Assembly (NCBI GenBank): GCA_964654825.1
Contig: CAZZKG010000006.1
Location: 33,382-97,381 of the forward strand
DNA length: 64,000 nt
Direction of reading: 5' to 3'
From: CAZZKG01 sp964654825
GTDB taxonomy: Bacteria; Gemmatimonadota; CAZMKB01
The notes beneath the pieces were generated by a model. It was not told where the DNA came from. It worked only from the letters and a program-made list of their open reading frames with translations, and made no database searches. Of this stretch, positions 17,721 through 26,144 are shown piece by piece. A program made the translations under genes and the position numbers. Every line of letters starts with the position of its first letter. Within the stretch, counting starts at the first letter, position 1.

Positions 17721-17739
17721 TCCACTCTGGGGGGAAGAT

Positions 17740-19416
17740 TCAGCTCAGATAACCGAGACCCTGGAGGGTTTTCCGAATTTCTTCCTCCTCGTCGGTGGTA
17801 TAGCCATCAACAGTTTTCTCGGGTACGGAGCCTGGTTCCAGTTTCACGAACCTGAGTTCATTCGACTTCTTGTAATCTTCGGTAAAACACTCGAGCAAGA
17901 CCTTTCCATCCATCTCCTCGGGGACGGGCATACCGAACATGTGAATGATCGTCGGGGCCAGGTCTTCGATGCGGGCATCCTGCACAACATGAGCTTGTCT
18001 GACCCCCTCCCCCCGCATGAAAAGTATTCCATTCTCACGATGCAACGCAGGTGTAAACTCGAACGGGTCTCTATAGATCTGATCGACGAAGAAATCGGCT
18101 CTCGGAAGGATGCTCAGGTCCCTGGTGAGGAACTGGATATCGGGAGCGAGCTCCATGTAAGGTCCCCTGTAGAGTTCTTCCCTCCGGTAGGCTTTCTCTA
18201 CAACCCGTTCCCCGTCTGGATCAAGAATCTCTTCGAGGCCGCTGATGATTTCGTCTCTCAGTTGCTCGTACTCGGCCCCGGGTCGGATGATGCCTTCCGG
18301 TTCCCTCCCCTGCAGATTGATGATGATGATTTCTTCTCCCCCGCTGAAGCTCGAGAAAGCCTTCGTACGTGACCAGTCGATCATCGACATATACAGTCTG
18401 TCCAGAGTGACACCGAGAAGCCGGGGTTTCAGCAATCTCGCAGCCCTCCTGCCGAAGGCCCTGAGAAGTCTATCGAGACTCTGGTAGCTGCTGTCACCAT
18501 CGAGCTGATCTCTGCCGACTCCCAGCAGTTTCGCCAGGAGTTTCGAACCGGATTTCAATTTCAGGTAACCGCGTTCCAGCAGCCATTTGTTGATGTAGAA
18601 CCTGCCCTCGATCGGACCGCACCCGTGATCAGACATGACGATGACGGACACATCTTCCCCGGCGGCAGAGATGAGTTTCCCGAGGTAATCATCGAGGACC
18701 GCGTAGCACATTTCGATGATGCCGCCGTACTTTTTATTCTCCACCGGATGCTTGTCTCTGTACTCAGGTACCTTTATCCGCCAGGCCCTGTGCTGTACGA
18801 GGTCGACGGTCCTGAAGACAGTCATGAAGAAATCCCAGTCGAATTTCCTCATGAGGTACAGATTTGCATCCAGTATCTTCCTGGTAGTGTAGAGCATGTG
18901 CATGAAAGCTTTTTTCTCATCACCACCCCAGAATATTTTTTCTGAATCACTGTCGAGCGGGTAGTCTCCGAGAGCACAGAGGAGATCGAGATGCAGATCG
19001 GCCGGGTGGGTGAAGATATGGTCGGTACTCGGAGTGAGCAATCCACTTACCAGATAACCATTGACCTCTTCCGGAGGGTAGGTCAGGGGAACGTTTACCA
19101 CCCCCACTTTTTTCCCTCTGTCACTCAGTATCTTCCAGACACTCCTCGCTTTTATCGAATTATAGGTGATAAAAGGACGGTAGTACGTACCATCTTTTCT
19201 CTCACGAAAGTAGAACACGCCGTGTCCACCGGGATTCATACCGGTGATGAAAGATGACCACGCGACGGAACTGTTGGGAGGTATCGTGGAGAGTAGCGTG
19301 CCGGAGGCGCCTTCCTGACAAATTTTCGAGAGGTTCGGGAGTTTTCCTGCTTCCATCATGGGAGATGCGATGTCGAGTGTTGCTCCATCGAATCCGACGA
19401 CCAGCACCTTTTTCAT
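17740..19416 (-). CDS. Alkaline-phosphatase-superfamily phosphodiesterase/nucleotide pyrophosphatase-like protein
   Basis: This protein of about 558 residues starts at ATG 19416 with AGGGGAG about nine bases upstream; the longer open frame has no site. The first residues contain KKVLVVGFDGATLDI with the metal-binding Asp. The nucleophile block is PPNSSVAWSSFITG, with Ser where most relatives have Thr, and VIVMSDHGCGPIEG supplies further metal ligands. No membrane segment is evident, so unlike the gene at 1-1597 it is probably cytoplasmic. These enzymes are common in exopolysaccharide and glycosyltransferase clusters, but no biochemical role is established. It may hydrolyse nucleotide-sugar or lipid-phosphate intermediates. 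Confidence 0.85.
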   Translation of the reverse strand: MKKVLVVGFDGATLDIASPMMEAGKLPNLSKICQEGASGTLLSTIPPNSSVAWSSFITGMNPGGHGVFYFRERKDGTYYRPFITYNSIKARSVWKILSDRGKKVGVVNVPLTYPPEEVNGYLVSGLLTPSTDHIFTHPADLHLDLLCALGDYPLDSDSEKIFWGGDEKKAFMHMLYTTRKILDANLYLMRKFDWDFFMTVFRTVDLVQHRAWRIKVPEYRDKHPVENKKYGGIIEMCYAVLDDYLGKLISAAGEDVSVIVMSDHGCGPIEGRFYINKWLLERGYLKLKSGSKLLAKLLGVGRDQLDGDSSYQSLDRLLRAFGRRAARLLKPRLLGVTLDRLYMSMIDWSRTKAFSSFSGGEEIIIINLQGREPEGIIRPGAEYEQLRDEIISGLEEILDPDGERVVEKAYRREELYRGPYMELAPDIQFLTRDLSILPRADFFVDQIYRDPFEFTPALHRENGILFMRGEGVRQAHVVQDARIEDLAPTIIHMFGMPVPEEMDGKVLLECFTEDYKKSNELRFVKLEPGSVPEKTVDGYTTDEEEEIRKTLQGLGYLS

Positions 19417-19500
19417 TCTCAACTGCTCCCCTGATAAAAATTTTCCCCCTCCCTCCGATGAAGGCAGAGGGGGAAGTGATACGAGAACTCTTTCCCGCAC

Positions 19501-20301
19501 TTACTCGAGGAACACATCCTCAACTCTCGGCTCGATGGCTATCCCGCGCTCTAGCTGAAGAACGGGTCGGACGACTATCTGCAAGGTCTTGAAGAAATCC
19601 CGTATATCACCCACGAAGCTCCTTGGAACGTACAGGACATCCCCCGCCTCCAGATTGATGTTCTCTCCACCGGAACCCTTCACGAGAAAGTCCTGGAGAT
19701 CGAGCCTCTCGAGATAGGGATCATCAATATCTCCCCGTATAAGAATAACGGAAGACTTGTTGCCGTCATTTGTAAAACCGCCGGCTTTCGCGATCGCTTC
19801 GACCGCCGATGTCGCGCTGTTCAGCACAAAGACACCGGGCTTCTCGACCTCCCCGAGGACGAAAATCTTCTGGCTCCTGAGTGAAATAACCTCAACTCCG
19901 ACCTGAGGATTGACGTAGTACCGAGCAAGACCATCCTGAACTGTCCGTCTCAATTCTTTGATGTCTACCCCTCCTGCTCTGATATATCCGAGGAAGGGGT
20001 AATAGAACTCACCCGAGACATCGAGCTTCACCTTCTTGTTGAGGTCTTCATGACCCCATACTCGGATCGCAAGCTCATCGCCGGTTCCGAGGATGAACTC
20101 GGTAATGTGTGGGGGTGCCTCATCCAGTATCCGACCTTCCGGTTGATCACTGCCCGGGAGAGAACCGGCACTATTTGTTCCACCACTGCATGAAACAGAC
20201 ATCAGACCTACACAGAAAAGGAGCAAAAGTTCTCTGAATATTGAATTGAAGGTGTTGAATAGAGGCGGAATCGAAACGTTAAAATTCCTGAAAATTTTCA
20301 T
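19501..20301 (-). CDS. Polysaccharide export lipoprotein (Wza/BexD-like, SLBB domains)
   Basis: This protein of about 266 residues has a hydrophobic signal ending LMSVSC-SGG, a lipoprotein-like cleavage site. The polysaccharide export domain follows (YILGTGDELAIRVWGH-type block: FILGTGDELAIRVWGH, then GEFYYPFLGYIRAGG). An SLBB segment comes next (KIFVLGEVEKPGVF, then AGDVLYVPRSF). It forms the periplasmic/outer-membrane export channel. ATG 20301 is preferred, with GGGGGTG five bases upstream; the in-frame codon at 20346 has no site. It is shorter than E. coli Wza, suggesting fewer SLBB repeats. It is the first gene of the transcript after the promoter at 20417-20444. Confidence 0.9.
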   Translation of the reverse strand: MKIFRNFNVSIPPLFNTFNSIFRELLLLFCVGLMSVSCSGGTNSAGSLPGSDQPEGRILDEAPPHITEFILGTGDELAIRVWGHEDLNKKVKLDVSGEFYYPFLGYIRAGGVDIKELRRTVQDGLARYYVNPQVGVEVISLRSQKIFVLGEVEKPGVFVLNSATSAVEAIAKAGGFTNDGNKSSVILIRGDIDDPYLERLDLQDFLVKGSGGENINLEAGDVLYVPRSFVGDIRDFFKTLQIVVRPVLQLERGIAIEPRVEDVFLE

Positions 20302-20416
20302 AAATACACCCCCAGAGGCCAAGAAAACAGTTACAATATTACCCACAATCTGAATGTGTTTAGTCGAAGATACGGTTCACTATTTACTTGTGCATAACCC
20401 GTACCACATTAAAGAA

Positions 20417-20444
20417 AATTTACTCTTTATTTAGACCCTGTCAA
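20417..20444 (-). promoter_or_regulatory. Sigma-70-type promoter of the polysaccharide export operon
   Basis: Read on the minus strand: TTGACA (20444-20439), a 16-base spacer, then TAAATT (20422-20417). Predicted transcription start is near 20410, giving a leader of about 110 bases before the export lipoprotein. Called by consensus only. Confidence 0.55.
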
Positions 20445-20610
20445 GTCTCATACCATCTAGGGGTTCCCTTGAATTCACCAATCGATTGGATAGTTAAAAG
20501 ACGAAAATTTGATTCACCGTTCGCAGTGGTAATAAGAAAGACTATTCCCGTCACGATGGATCAGTCAAAGCGTACATTCCTTCACAATTTTTCCGGCGGG
20601 ATCGACATTT

Positions 20611-20688
20611 ATAAATAGGGACAGTCACCATTTATTTAAAAATAACATAACGGTGACAAAAAAATAAATGGTGACTGTCCCTATTTAT
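20611..20688. repeat. Perfect 27-bp inverted repeat (REP-like family 1)
   Basis: Bases 20611-20637 and 20662-20688 are exact reverse complements, separated by a 24-base A-rich loop. The core of the right arm reads AATGGTGACTGTCCCTATTT. The same motif recurs at 34803-34829 (all 27 bases identical) and at 33918-33940 (two mismatches). Such motifs are typical of REP/BIME elements mobilised by RAYT-type Y1 transposases, though no such transposase is in the window. Lying between two convergently read-through operon parts, it could also stop transcription. Confidence 0.85.
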
Positions 20689-20727
20689 CGTAGACAATGA
20701 CAGCGGGTAGTCGAGGTTCCTGGCCAG

Positions 20728-20838
20728 GCGAGACGACGCAAGGAGTATCTTTAGTTACTCCGAGGAGTAGCAACGCAGCCAGGGGACTTGAGAGTCGCCT
20801 GAATTGGTGATGAATTTCTGGGACGGGACACTAGATAT
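20728..20838. repeat. Dispersed ~105-bp repeat, copy A
   Basis: This stretch shares blocks with 38757-38860: an ACGCAGCCAGGG core, then TGGTGATGAA, then TT-C-GGGACGG and a final ACAC-AGAT. Identity is patchy, so the copies have diverged. Its right end runs into the sugar transferase gene and contains that gene's stop codon at 20831. Confidence 0.7.
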
Positions 20839-21706
20839 TGATACAGTGGAGCATCCACCTCACGGTGGACAGGAGGAGTTTGACATCCAGCCAGAGAGAC
20901 CAGTTTCTGATATACTCCAGGTCGAAATTCAGATTCTCGTGAATCAGTTTTTCTCTCGAAGCCTGGAGCTGCCAGATACCGGTGACACCGGGTTTCATCT
21001 GCAGGCGGATTTCGTGAAGCTTGTTGTAGCCGATAACGATATACGGCATTTCCGGGCGAGGTCCTACGAGACTCATGTCACCTCTGAGCACGTTGATGAG
21101 CTGGGGGAGTTCATCGAGTGATACCTTCCGGAGAAATCTGCCAAATCCGGTGAGTCGATCATCATCATGTGTCTTCGGGGAGAAATCATATTTGGGACTG
21201 TCGATCTTCATCGTCCTGAATTTGAAAATTTTGAACGGCTTCCCTTTCAGATCATGAACGCGTCTGTCACCGGTCCTTCTGTTGAAAATGAAGGTTGTCT
21301 TGTTGCCGATACTTTCGATCTCTCTCCGGTCAAGCCTTCTCCTGTTCTGACCGATACGCTGCTGGGTAAAAAAGATCGGTCCCCTCGAATCGAGCTTGAT
21401 CAGGAGTGCAACGAGGATAAAGAGTGGTGAGGTGATTATGACGAGACCTGTCGCGAAGGTGATGTCCATAGCACGCTTGATGAACCTCCGCCATGTCAGT
21501 GTAAGCGCCTGGATATAGGAACCGAATACAGCATACTTGCCTGATGATTCGATCGGTTTGTCGTATCCCCTCTCGACGAGACTCCGCTGATAGAGCTGGA
21601 GTATATCCCTGAAGCCTTCACCGGGACCAATCCACTTGAAGCGTTCTTTCGTCTCTATTGCCTGCATGTAATATTCACTGTCTTTTGTCTGCAGTCTTTT
21701 CTTCAT
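20831..21706 (-). CDS. Undecaprenyl-phosphate sugar phosphotransferase (bacterial sugar transferase, WcaJ/RfbP C-terminal type)
   Basis: This 291-residue enzyme starts exopolysaccharide synthesis by moving a sugar-1-phosphate to undecaprenyl phosphate. It has one membrane segment (about 75-100, FATGLVIITSPLFILVALLI), then GPIFFTQQRIGQ, the FKIFKFRTM block, KVSLDELPQLINVLRGDMS, GPRPEMP and KPGVTGIWQ. All the hallmarks of the catalytic domain are present. The N-terminal multi-TM domain of full WcaJ is absent. The last residues fall inside a dispersed repeat, so the natural C-terminus may have been altered. It has its own promoter (21835-21863) and is separated from the export operon by repeat DNA. 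Confidence 0.92.
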   Translation of the reverse strand: MKKRLQTKDSEYYMQAIETKERFKWIGPGEGFRDILQLYQRSLVERGYDKPIESSGKYAVFGSYIQALTLTWRRFIKRAMDITFATGLVIITSPLFILVALLIKLDSRGPIFFTQQRIGQNRRRLDRREIESIGNKTTFIFNRRTGDRRVHDLKGKPFKIFKFRTMKIDSPKYDFSPKTHDDDRLTGFGRFLRKVSLDELPQLINVLRGDMSLVGPRPEMPYIVIGYNKLHEIRLQMKPGVTGIWQLQASREKLIHENLNFDLEYIRNWSLWLDVKLLLSTVRWMLHCINI

Positions 21707-21834
21707 ACACCTAATACACCTATCCGTTGGAGAGACTCAAGAAGTATGGGAGCTACTATCATAAGAGAGGAAAGACCTGGTTTATGGTTGATAGTATGTT
21801 AAAAAAAATCATCTTCTGAACCCTGGTGAAACTT

Positions 21835-21863
21835 ATTGTATCAGATTTTGAAGGTTTTGTCAA
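21835..21863 (-). promoter_or_regulatory. Consensus sigma-70 promoter of the sugar transferase gene
   Basis: Read on the minus strand: TTGACA at 21863-21858, a 17-base spacer, then TACAAT at 21840-21835. The -35 is perfect and the -10 is off by one base. Transcription would start near 21828, about 120 bases before the ATG. Confidence 0.75.
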
Positions 21864-22397
21864 GTTAAAAAATTCCGGCATGGGAAAATTTATTCGGTCC
21901 AATTCCTACCCATTGAAAACCGGGGGGAAATGGTGCCCTGAACAGTGCATTTATCTCCTGAATTGTTATAGAAATATCCGGATGAAAAAACAAGACCTGC
22001 CGGCTAACTCTCTTTAAAAAAAGGGGGGTTGGATCGGACACCTGATACCTCCCCCGGCACAGTCGAGCGTATCTTCCCCACTTCCTGGAAATTGCAATTC
22101 TCATGCCAGCGACAACCATATTCCGGATTTGAGTTTTTCCTGATTTCTGATCAGACAGAGAAACAGGGGGTCACGGGGAGCGATTCCGCATATCACGGTA
22201 AAGACAACCCCTGCCACCATCGCAGAACTGGTTGAAAGAAGGGCGCCAATCAGGCAGACATTTAGCGTGCGGCATGCCGTCCTGACATACAATGCGAAGG
22301 GTGCCCCGGGGCAGGTCGTTCGAACGAAGTCTCCATATTTGCCTTATCTGATTGGAATACAATGAGATAGAAACATCGCCCCGGGACAGAAGAACCA
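21864..22397. other. Non-coding interval between the EPS locus and dnaK
   Basis: No convincing gene is seen on either strand. The stretch holds homopurine and homopyrimidine runs (around 22010-22030) and a perfect 12-bp palindrome TGCCCCGGGGCA at 22302-22313. I find no CIRCE element (TTAGCACTC-N9-GAGTGCTAA) upstream of dnaK. Confidence 0.5.
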
Positions 22398-22412
22398 TGG
22401 CATAATCCTTGC
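22398..22412 (+). promoter_or_regulatory. Sigma-54 -24/-12 promoter candidate upstream of dnaK
   Basis: TGGCATAATCCTTGC matches the sigma-54 consensus TGGCAC-N5-TTGC, with exactly ten bases between GG and GC. The transcript would start near 22424, about 66 bases before the dnaK ATG. A CGCCG/CGGCG hairpin (22437-22451) lies in that leader. Confidence 0.55.
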
Positions 22413-22489
22413 CCTTCTGCACGGTATTATTGTGATCGCCGGCTTTCGGCGGGAGTATCTGATCCACGAGGCAAAAAGGAGTGATTTTT

Positions 22490-24394
22490 ATGAGTAAAGT
22501 CATCGGTATTGATCTCGGCACAACGAACTCATGCGTCGCAGTCATGGAAGGTGGAGATCCTGTGGTCATTGCCAACGCGGAAGGAGGCCGGACGACACCA
22601 TCCGTCGTTGCTTTTACCAAGGATGGAGAACGGCTGACAGGGCAGGTTGCGAAGAGGCAGGCGATCACGAATCCTGAGAACACCGTGTTTTCCATCAAGC
22701 GGTTCATGGGCAGGAAGTTCAGTGAAGTCAGTGATGAAATCACGAAGGTGCCGTACGAGGTGGTTTCCGGGCCGAACGGTGATGCCCGGGTGAAGGCCGG
22801 CGGGCAGGAATACTCACCTCCTGAGATTTCCGCTATGGTCCTGCAGAAGATGAAACAGACTGCAGAGGACTACCTCGGTACGAAGATAACGAAAGCCGTC
22901 ATTACGGTGCCTGCTTATTTCAACGACAGTCAGCGTCAGGCGACGAAGGACGCGGGCAGGATCGCGGGCCTGGAGGTACTGAGGATCATCAACGAACCGA
23001 CAGCTGCTTCCCTCGCGTATGGACTCGAGAAAAAGTCCGACGAGAAGATCGCGGTATTCGATCTGGGCGGTGGGACATTCGATATATCGATACTCGAGCT
23101 GGGAGACGGAGTTTTTGAGGTAAAGGCGACCAACGGTGATACCCATCTGGGTGGGGACGACCTCGACCAGAGAGTCATCGACTGGCTGGTGGGAGAGTTT
23201 AAAAAACAGGAAGGTATCGATCTCAAAAAGGATCCGATGGCACTCCAGCGACTCAAGGAGGCGGCCGAGAAAGCAAAATGCGAACTCTCGACGGTACTCA
23301 AGACTGACATTAATCTTCCGTTCGTCACGGCTGACGCGAGCGGGCCAAAGCACCTCAATCTCACACTCACCCGGGCGAAGCTTGAGGAACTCATCGATGA
23401 CCTCATCGAACGCACCGTCAATCCCTGTAAACAGGCCATGGCGGATGCAGGGTTGAAACCGGGTGACATGGACGAAGTCATCCTGGTGGGTGGTGCAACG
23501 AGGATGCCCAAGGTTCAGGAACTCGTGAAGGAAATCTTCGGGAAGGAACCCCACAAAGGTGTCAATCCCGACGAGGTCGTTGCCGTGGGCGCCGCTATCC
23601 AGGGTGGAGTACTCGCCGGTGAGGTTAAGGATGTCCTGCTGCTGGACGTGACACCGCTCTCCCTGGGGATCGAAACTCTCGGAGGAGTTTTTACCAGGCT
23701 CATCGAGCGCAACACCACAATCCCCACAAAGAAGAGTGAGATCTTCAGTACAGCGGAAGACAATCAAACAACCGTGGAGATACACGTGCTCCAGGGGGAG
23801 CGTGAGATGGCAATCTACAACAAGACGATAGGCAGATTCCAGCTCACAGGTATCCCCCCGGCACCCCGCGGGATTCCTCAGGTCGAGGTGGCCTTCGACA
23901 TCGACGCGAACGGCATCATGAATGTATCCGCGAAAGACAAAGCTACCGGGAAAGAGCAGTCGATTAAGATCGAGGCTTCCAGCGGCCTGACCGAAGAAGA
24001 GATCCAACGGATGGTGAGAGATTCGGAGACCCACTCTGCCGAGGACGGTCTGAAGAGGGAAGAAGTCGAAACAAGGAACAGGGCTGACTCGCTCATTTAC
24101 GAAACGGAAAAGAACATCCGGGAAATGGGCGACAAGATCGGCGCGGATGAAAAAGCGAAAATGGAGACAGCGATGGAACGGGTGAAATCCGCCCTGAAGG
24201 GGACCGACATGAGTGAGATAAAGAAAGCTACGGAAGACCTGACGCAGACCTGGCATCAGGTGGCCAGCACACTCTATCAGCAGTCTCAAGCCTCTGATAC
24301 AGCACAGTCGACTGAATCTCAATCACCCGAACCTCCCAAGGAAGAGGTTGTGGACGCGGAATACGAAGTGGTGGATGAAGAAAAGAAAGATTGA
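22490..24394 (+). CDS. dnaK: Chaperone DnaK (Hsp70)
   Basis: This 634-residue Hsp70 has the full signature set: IGIDLGTTNSCVAV at the N-terminus, VFDLGGGTFDISILE, the VILVGGATRMPKVQ adenosine motif, an ALGIETLGG-like DVTPLSLGIETLGG linker region, and an acidic DAEYEVVDEE tail. ATG 22490 has AGGAG eight bases upstream; the GTG at 22481 is part of that site. It is ATP-driven, binds exposed hydrophobic peptides and normally works with DnaJ and GrpE. Neither partner gene is adjacent. It is followed 20 bp later by htrA, forming a stress operon under the sigma-54-like element. Confidence 0.98.
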   Translation: MSKVIGIDLGTTNSCVAVMEGGDPVVIANAEGGRTTPSVVAFTKDGERLTGQVAKRQAITNPENTVFSIKRFMGRKFSEVSDEITKVPYEVVSGPNGDARVKAGGQEYSPPEISAMVLQKMKQTAEDYLGTKITKAVITVPAYFNDSQRQATKDAGRIAGLEVLRIINEPTAASLAYGLEKKSDEKIAVFDLGGGTFDISILELGDGVFEVKATNGDTHLGGDDLDQRVIDWLVGEFKKQEGIDLKKDPMALQRLKEAAEKAKCELSTVLKTDINLPFVTADASGPKHLNLTLTRAKLEELIDDLIERTVNPCKQAMADAGLKPGDMDEVILVGGATRMPKVQELVKEIFGKEPHKGVNPDEVVAVGAAIQGGVLAGEVKDVLLLDVTPLSLGIETLGGVFTRLIERNTTIPTKKSEIFSTAEDNQTTVEIHVLQGEREMAIYNKTIGRFQLTGIPPAPRGIPQVEVAFDIDANGIMNVSAKDKATGKEQSIKIEASSGLTEEEIQRMVRDSETHSAEDGLKREEVETRNRADSLIYETEKNIREMGDKIGADEKAKMETAMERVKSALKGTDMSEIKKATEDLTQTWHQVASTLYQQSQASDTAQSTESQSPEPPKEEVVDAEYEVVDEEKKD

Positions 24395-24414
24395 TTCCCC
24401 GACTGAGAAGTAAT

Positions 24415-25923
24415 ATGAAAAAAAACAAAAATATGAGAAGGATGGGCTCCGTGACAGGGTTCATCCTTCTCATCCTGATCTGGCTCCATACTGGCACGGG
24501 TTCGTATTGCCATGCAGATCAGCAGACACCGGACGAATACCCGGTATTCGGTACCGGGGAGACTGTGGCCGGTGTGTCCGATCACTCCAGCTTCGCCGAG
24601 ATCGCCAGGAAGGTGAAACCCTACGTGGTGAACATCAGTGCAAAACGCACGATCGAGCATCCGGTTATCGATGATGCACCGTTTTTCAAGGGACCCTTCG
24701 AAAAATATTTCAGGAATCCACATGAAGAGAAGTTCGAGATGGAGGGGCTTGGAAGCGGAGTGATCGTTCGCGAAGACGGCTACATCCTCACGAACAATCA
24801 CGTCATCGAGAATGCCGAAGAGATCCAGGTGTCCATGTTCGACAACCAGGTTTTCACTGCGGAGATCGTCGGGCGGGATCCAACGACCGATATCGCCGTG
24901 ATAAAAATCGACGCCGAGAGACTGCCAGAGGCCCGTCTCGGGAACTCCGACGAAGTCGAGGTGGGAGAATGGGTTCTGGCGGTGGGAAACCCCATGCGAC
25001 TCCCGTACACCGTGACAGCGGGGATCATCAGCGCAAAAGGAAGGAACATCGACATTATACCGGGGAGCTACAGTATCGAAAGTTTTATCCAGACGGATGC
25101 GGCGATCAACCCCGGGAATTCGGGTGGCCCACTCATCGATCTGAAGGGCGAAGTCGTAGGGATCAACACAGCAATATCGACGAATACCGGCTACTATCAG
25201 GGATATGGATTTGCAATCCCCGTAAACCTTGCGAAAAGAGTCCTGGGGGACCTGATCGAAAGAGGAAGAGTTGTTCGAGCCATCCTGGGCGTGTCGATCC
25301 AGAATGTGAATCCTGAAATTGCCGAGGAAATGGGACTGGAGGAAACGAAAGGTGTCCGTGTAGAAGGTTTCATACCGGAAGACAGCCCGGCACTTCTGGC
25401 CGGAGTACGTGAGGGAGATGTTATCATCGCTATCGACGGTGTCAGGGTAGCGAGAGTGAATGAGCTGCAGACACTGGTCGCCCAGCAGAATCCGGGTGAC
25501 GAGATCACCCTGACTGTCATCAGGGAGGGGAAGACACGGACCTTCGATGTGACTCTCACGGAACGACCCGAAGAAACACCTCAGCTGGCAAGCCGTGATG
25601 CCGTACTCGAGGCCCATCCATTCGGCGTTCTCCTCATCGACATCGACGAGCAGGTGAGAGCTGCCCACCATCTCAGTGAGGCTATAGGTGTTCTGGTTCA
25701 GGCAGTCGATCCTGATGGCCCAGGGGCCGCAGCGAAACCTCACCCCCTAATGGAGGGCGATATCATACTGGAAGTCGATAACGGCATGGAAGTTGCTTCT
25801 GTCGAAGATATGGAGGACGGGTTGATCGCTATCGAGCACAAGGATGAATTGCTTCTCTTCGTATCCAGATACCAGGACGGGGGGGCCTCTACGTTTTACA
25901 CGGTCATCAATCCCCAGTGGTGA
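24415..25923 (+). CDS. degP: Periplasmic serine protease HtrA/DegP (Do family)
   Basis: This protein of about 502 residues has a signal peptide (hydrophobic 14-25, likely cleavage after CHA at about 34). The trypsin-like domain contains the catalytic triad H129 (LTNNHVIE), D159 (TTDIAVIK) and S236 (NPGNSGGPL). Two PDZ domains follow; the first contains SPALLAGVREGDVIIAIDG, the second DPDGPGAAAKPHPLMEGDI. It degrades or refolds misfolded envelope proteins. Start ATG 24415 is chosen because GAGAAG lies just upstream; an in-frame TTG at 24391 overlaps the dnaK stop. Co-transcribed with dnaK. Confidence 0.95.
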   Translation: MKKNKNMRRMGSVTGFILLILIWLHTGTGSYCHADQQTPDEYPVFGTGETVAGVSDHSSFAEIARKVKPYVVNISAKRTIEHPVIDDAPFFKGPFEKYFRNPHEEKFEMEGLGSGVIVREDGYILTNNHVIENAEEIQVSMFDNQVFTAEIVGRDPTTDIAVIKIDAERLPEARLGNSDEVEVGEWVLAVGNPMRLPYTVTAGIISAKGRNIDIIPGSYSIESFIQTDAAINPGNSGGPLIDLKGEVVGINTAISTNTGYYQGYGFAIPVNLAKRVLGDLIERGRVVRAILGVSIQNVNPEIAEEMGLEETKGVRVEGFIPEDSPALLAGVREGDVIIAIDGVRVARVNELQTLVAQQNPGDEITLTVIREGKTRTFDVTLTERPEETPQLASRDAVLEAHPFGVLLIDIDEQVRAAHHLSEAIGVLVQAVDPDGPGAAAKPHPLMEGDIILEVDNGMEVASVEDMEDGLIAIEHKDELLLFVSRYQDGGASTFYTVINPQW

Positions 25924-25952
25924 TCACCACGGTTATCCCTAAGAGAATGTGC

Positions 25953-25981
25953 TTGACGACCTTTTCCAGTGACGGTATATT
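25953..25981 (+). promoter_or_regulatory. Sigma-70-type promoter of tRNA-Leu/tig
   Basis: TTGACG at 25953-25958, 17-base spacer, TATATT at 25976-25981. It lies about 58 bases before the tRNA and would make one transcript through tRNA-Leu into tig and clpP. Confidence 0.65.
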
Positions 25982-26039
25982 CTCAACATGATCAGGATAC
26001 CGGAGTCTTGCAAGGCAGAGGGACGAGCAGGTTGAATAT

Positions 26040-26125
26040 GCGAGAGTGGCGGAACTGGTAGACGCGCTGGACTTAGGATCCTGTGGGCATGACCCGTGGG
26101 GGTTCAAGTCCCCCCTCTCGCACCA
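26040..26125 (+). tRNA. tRNA-Leu (anticodon TAG)
   Basis: The acceptor stem GCGAGAG (26040-26046) pairs perfectly with CTCTCGC (26115-26121), followed by A and an encoded CCA (26123-26125). A long variable arm (GTGGGCATGACCCGT) marks a class II tRNA, and GGGTTCAAGTCCCC is the T arm. The anticodon loop CTTAGGA gives TAG, reading CUA/CUN leucine codons. One T-T mismatch is seen in the anticodon stem. Confidence 0.96.
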
Positions 26126-26144
26126 TCTGGAAACAAAGAGATCG

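Noticed and set aside
21865..22292. Small minus-strand reading frames upstream of dnaK
   Set aside because: No ribosome-binding site, codon pattern or recognisable domain; treated as non-coding.
22302..22313. TGCCCCGGGGCA palindrome as an operator
   Set aside because: A single 12-bp GC palindrome with no second copy or relation to a promoter is not enough.
22413..22489. CIRCE or RNA thermometer in the dnaK leader
   Set aside because: No TTAGCACTC-N9-GAGTGCTAA is present. The small CGCCG/CGGCG hairpin does not cover the AGGAG site, so no thermometer is supported.
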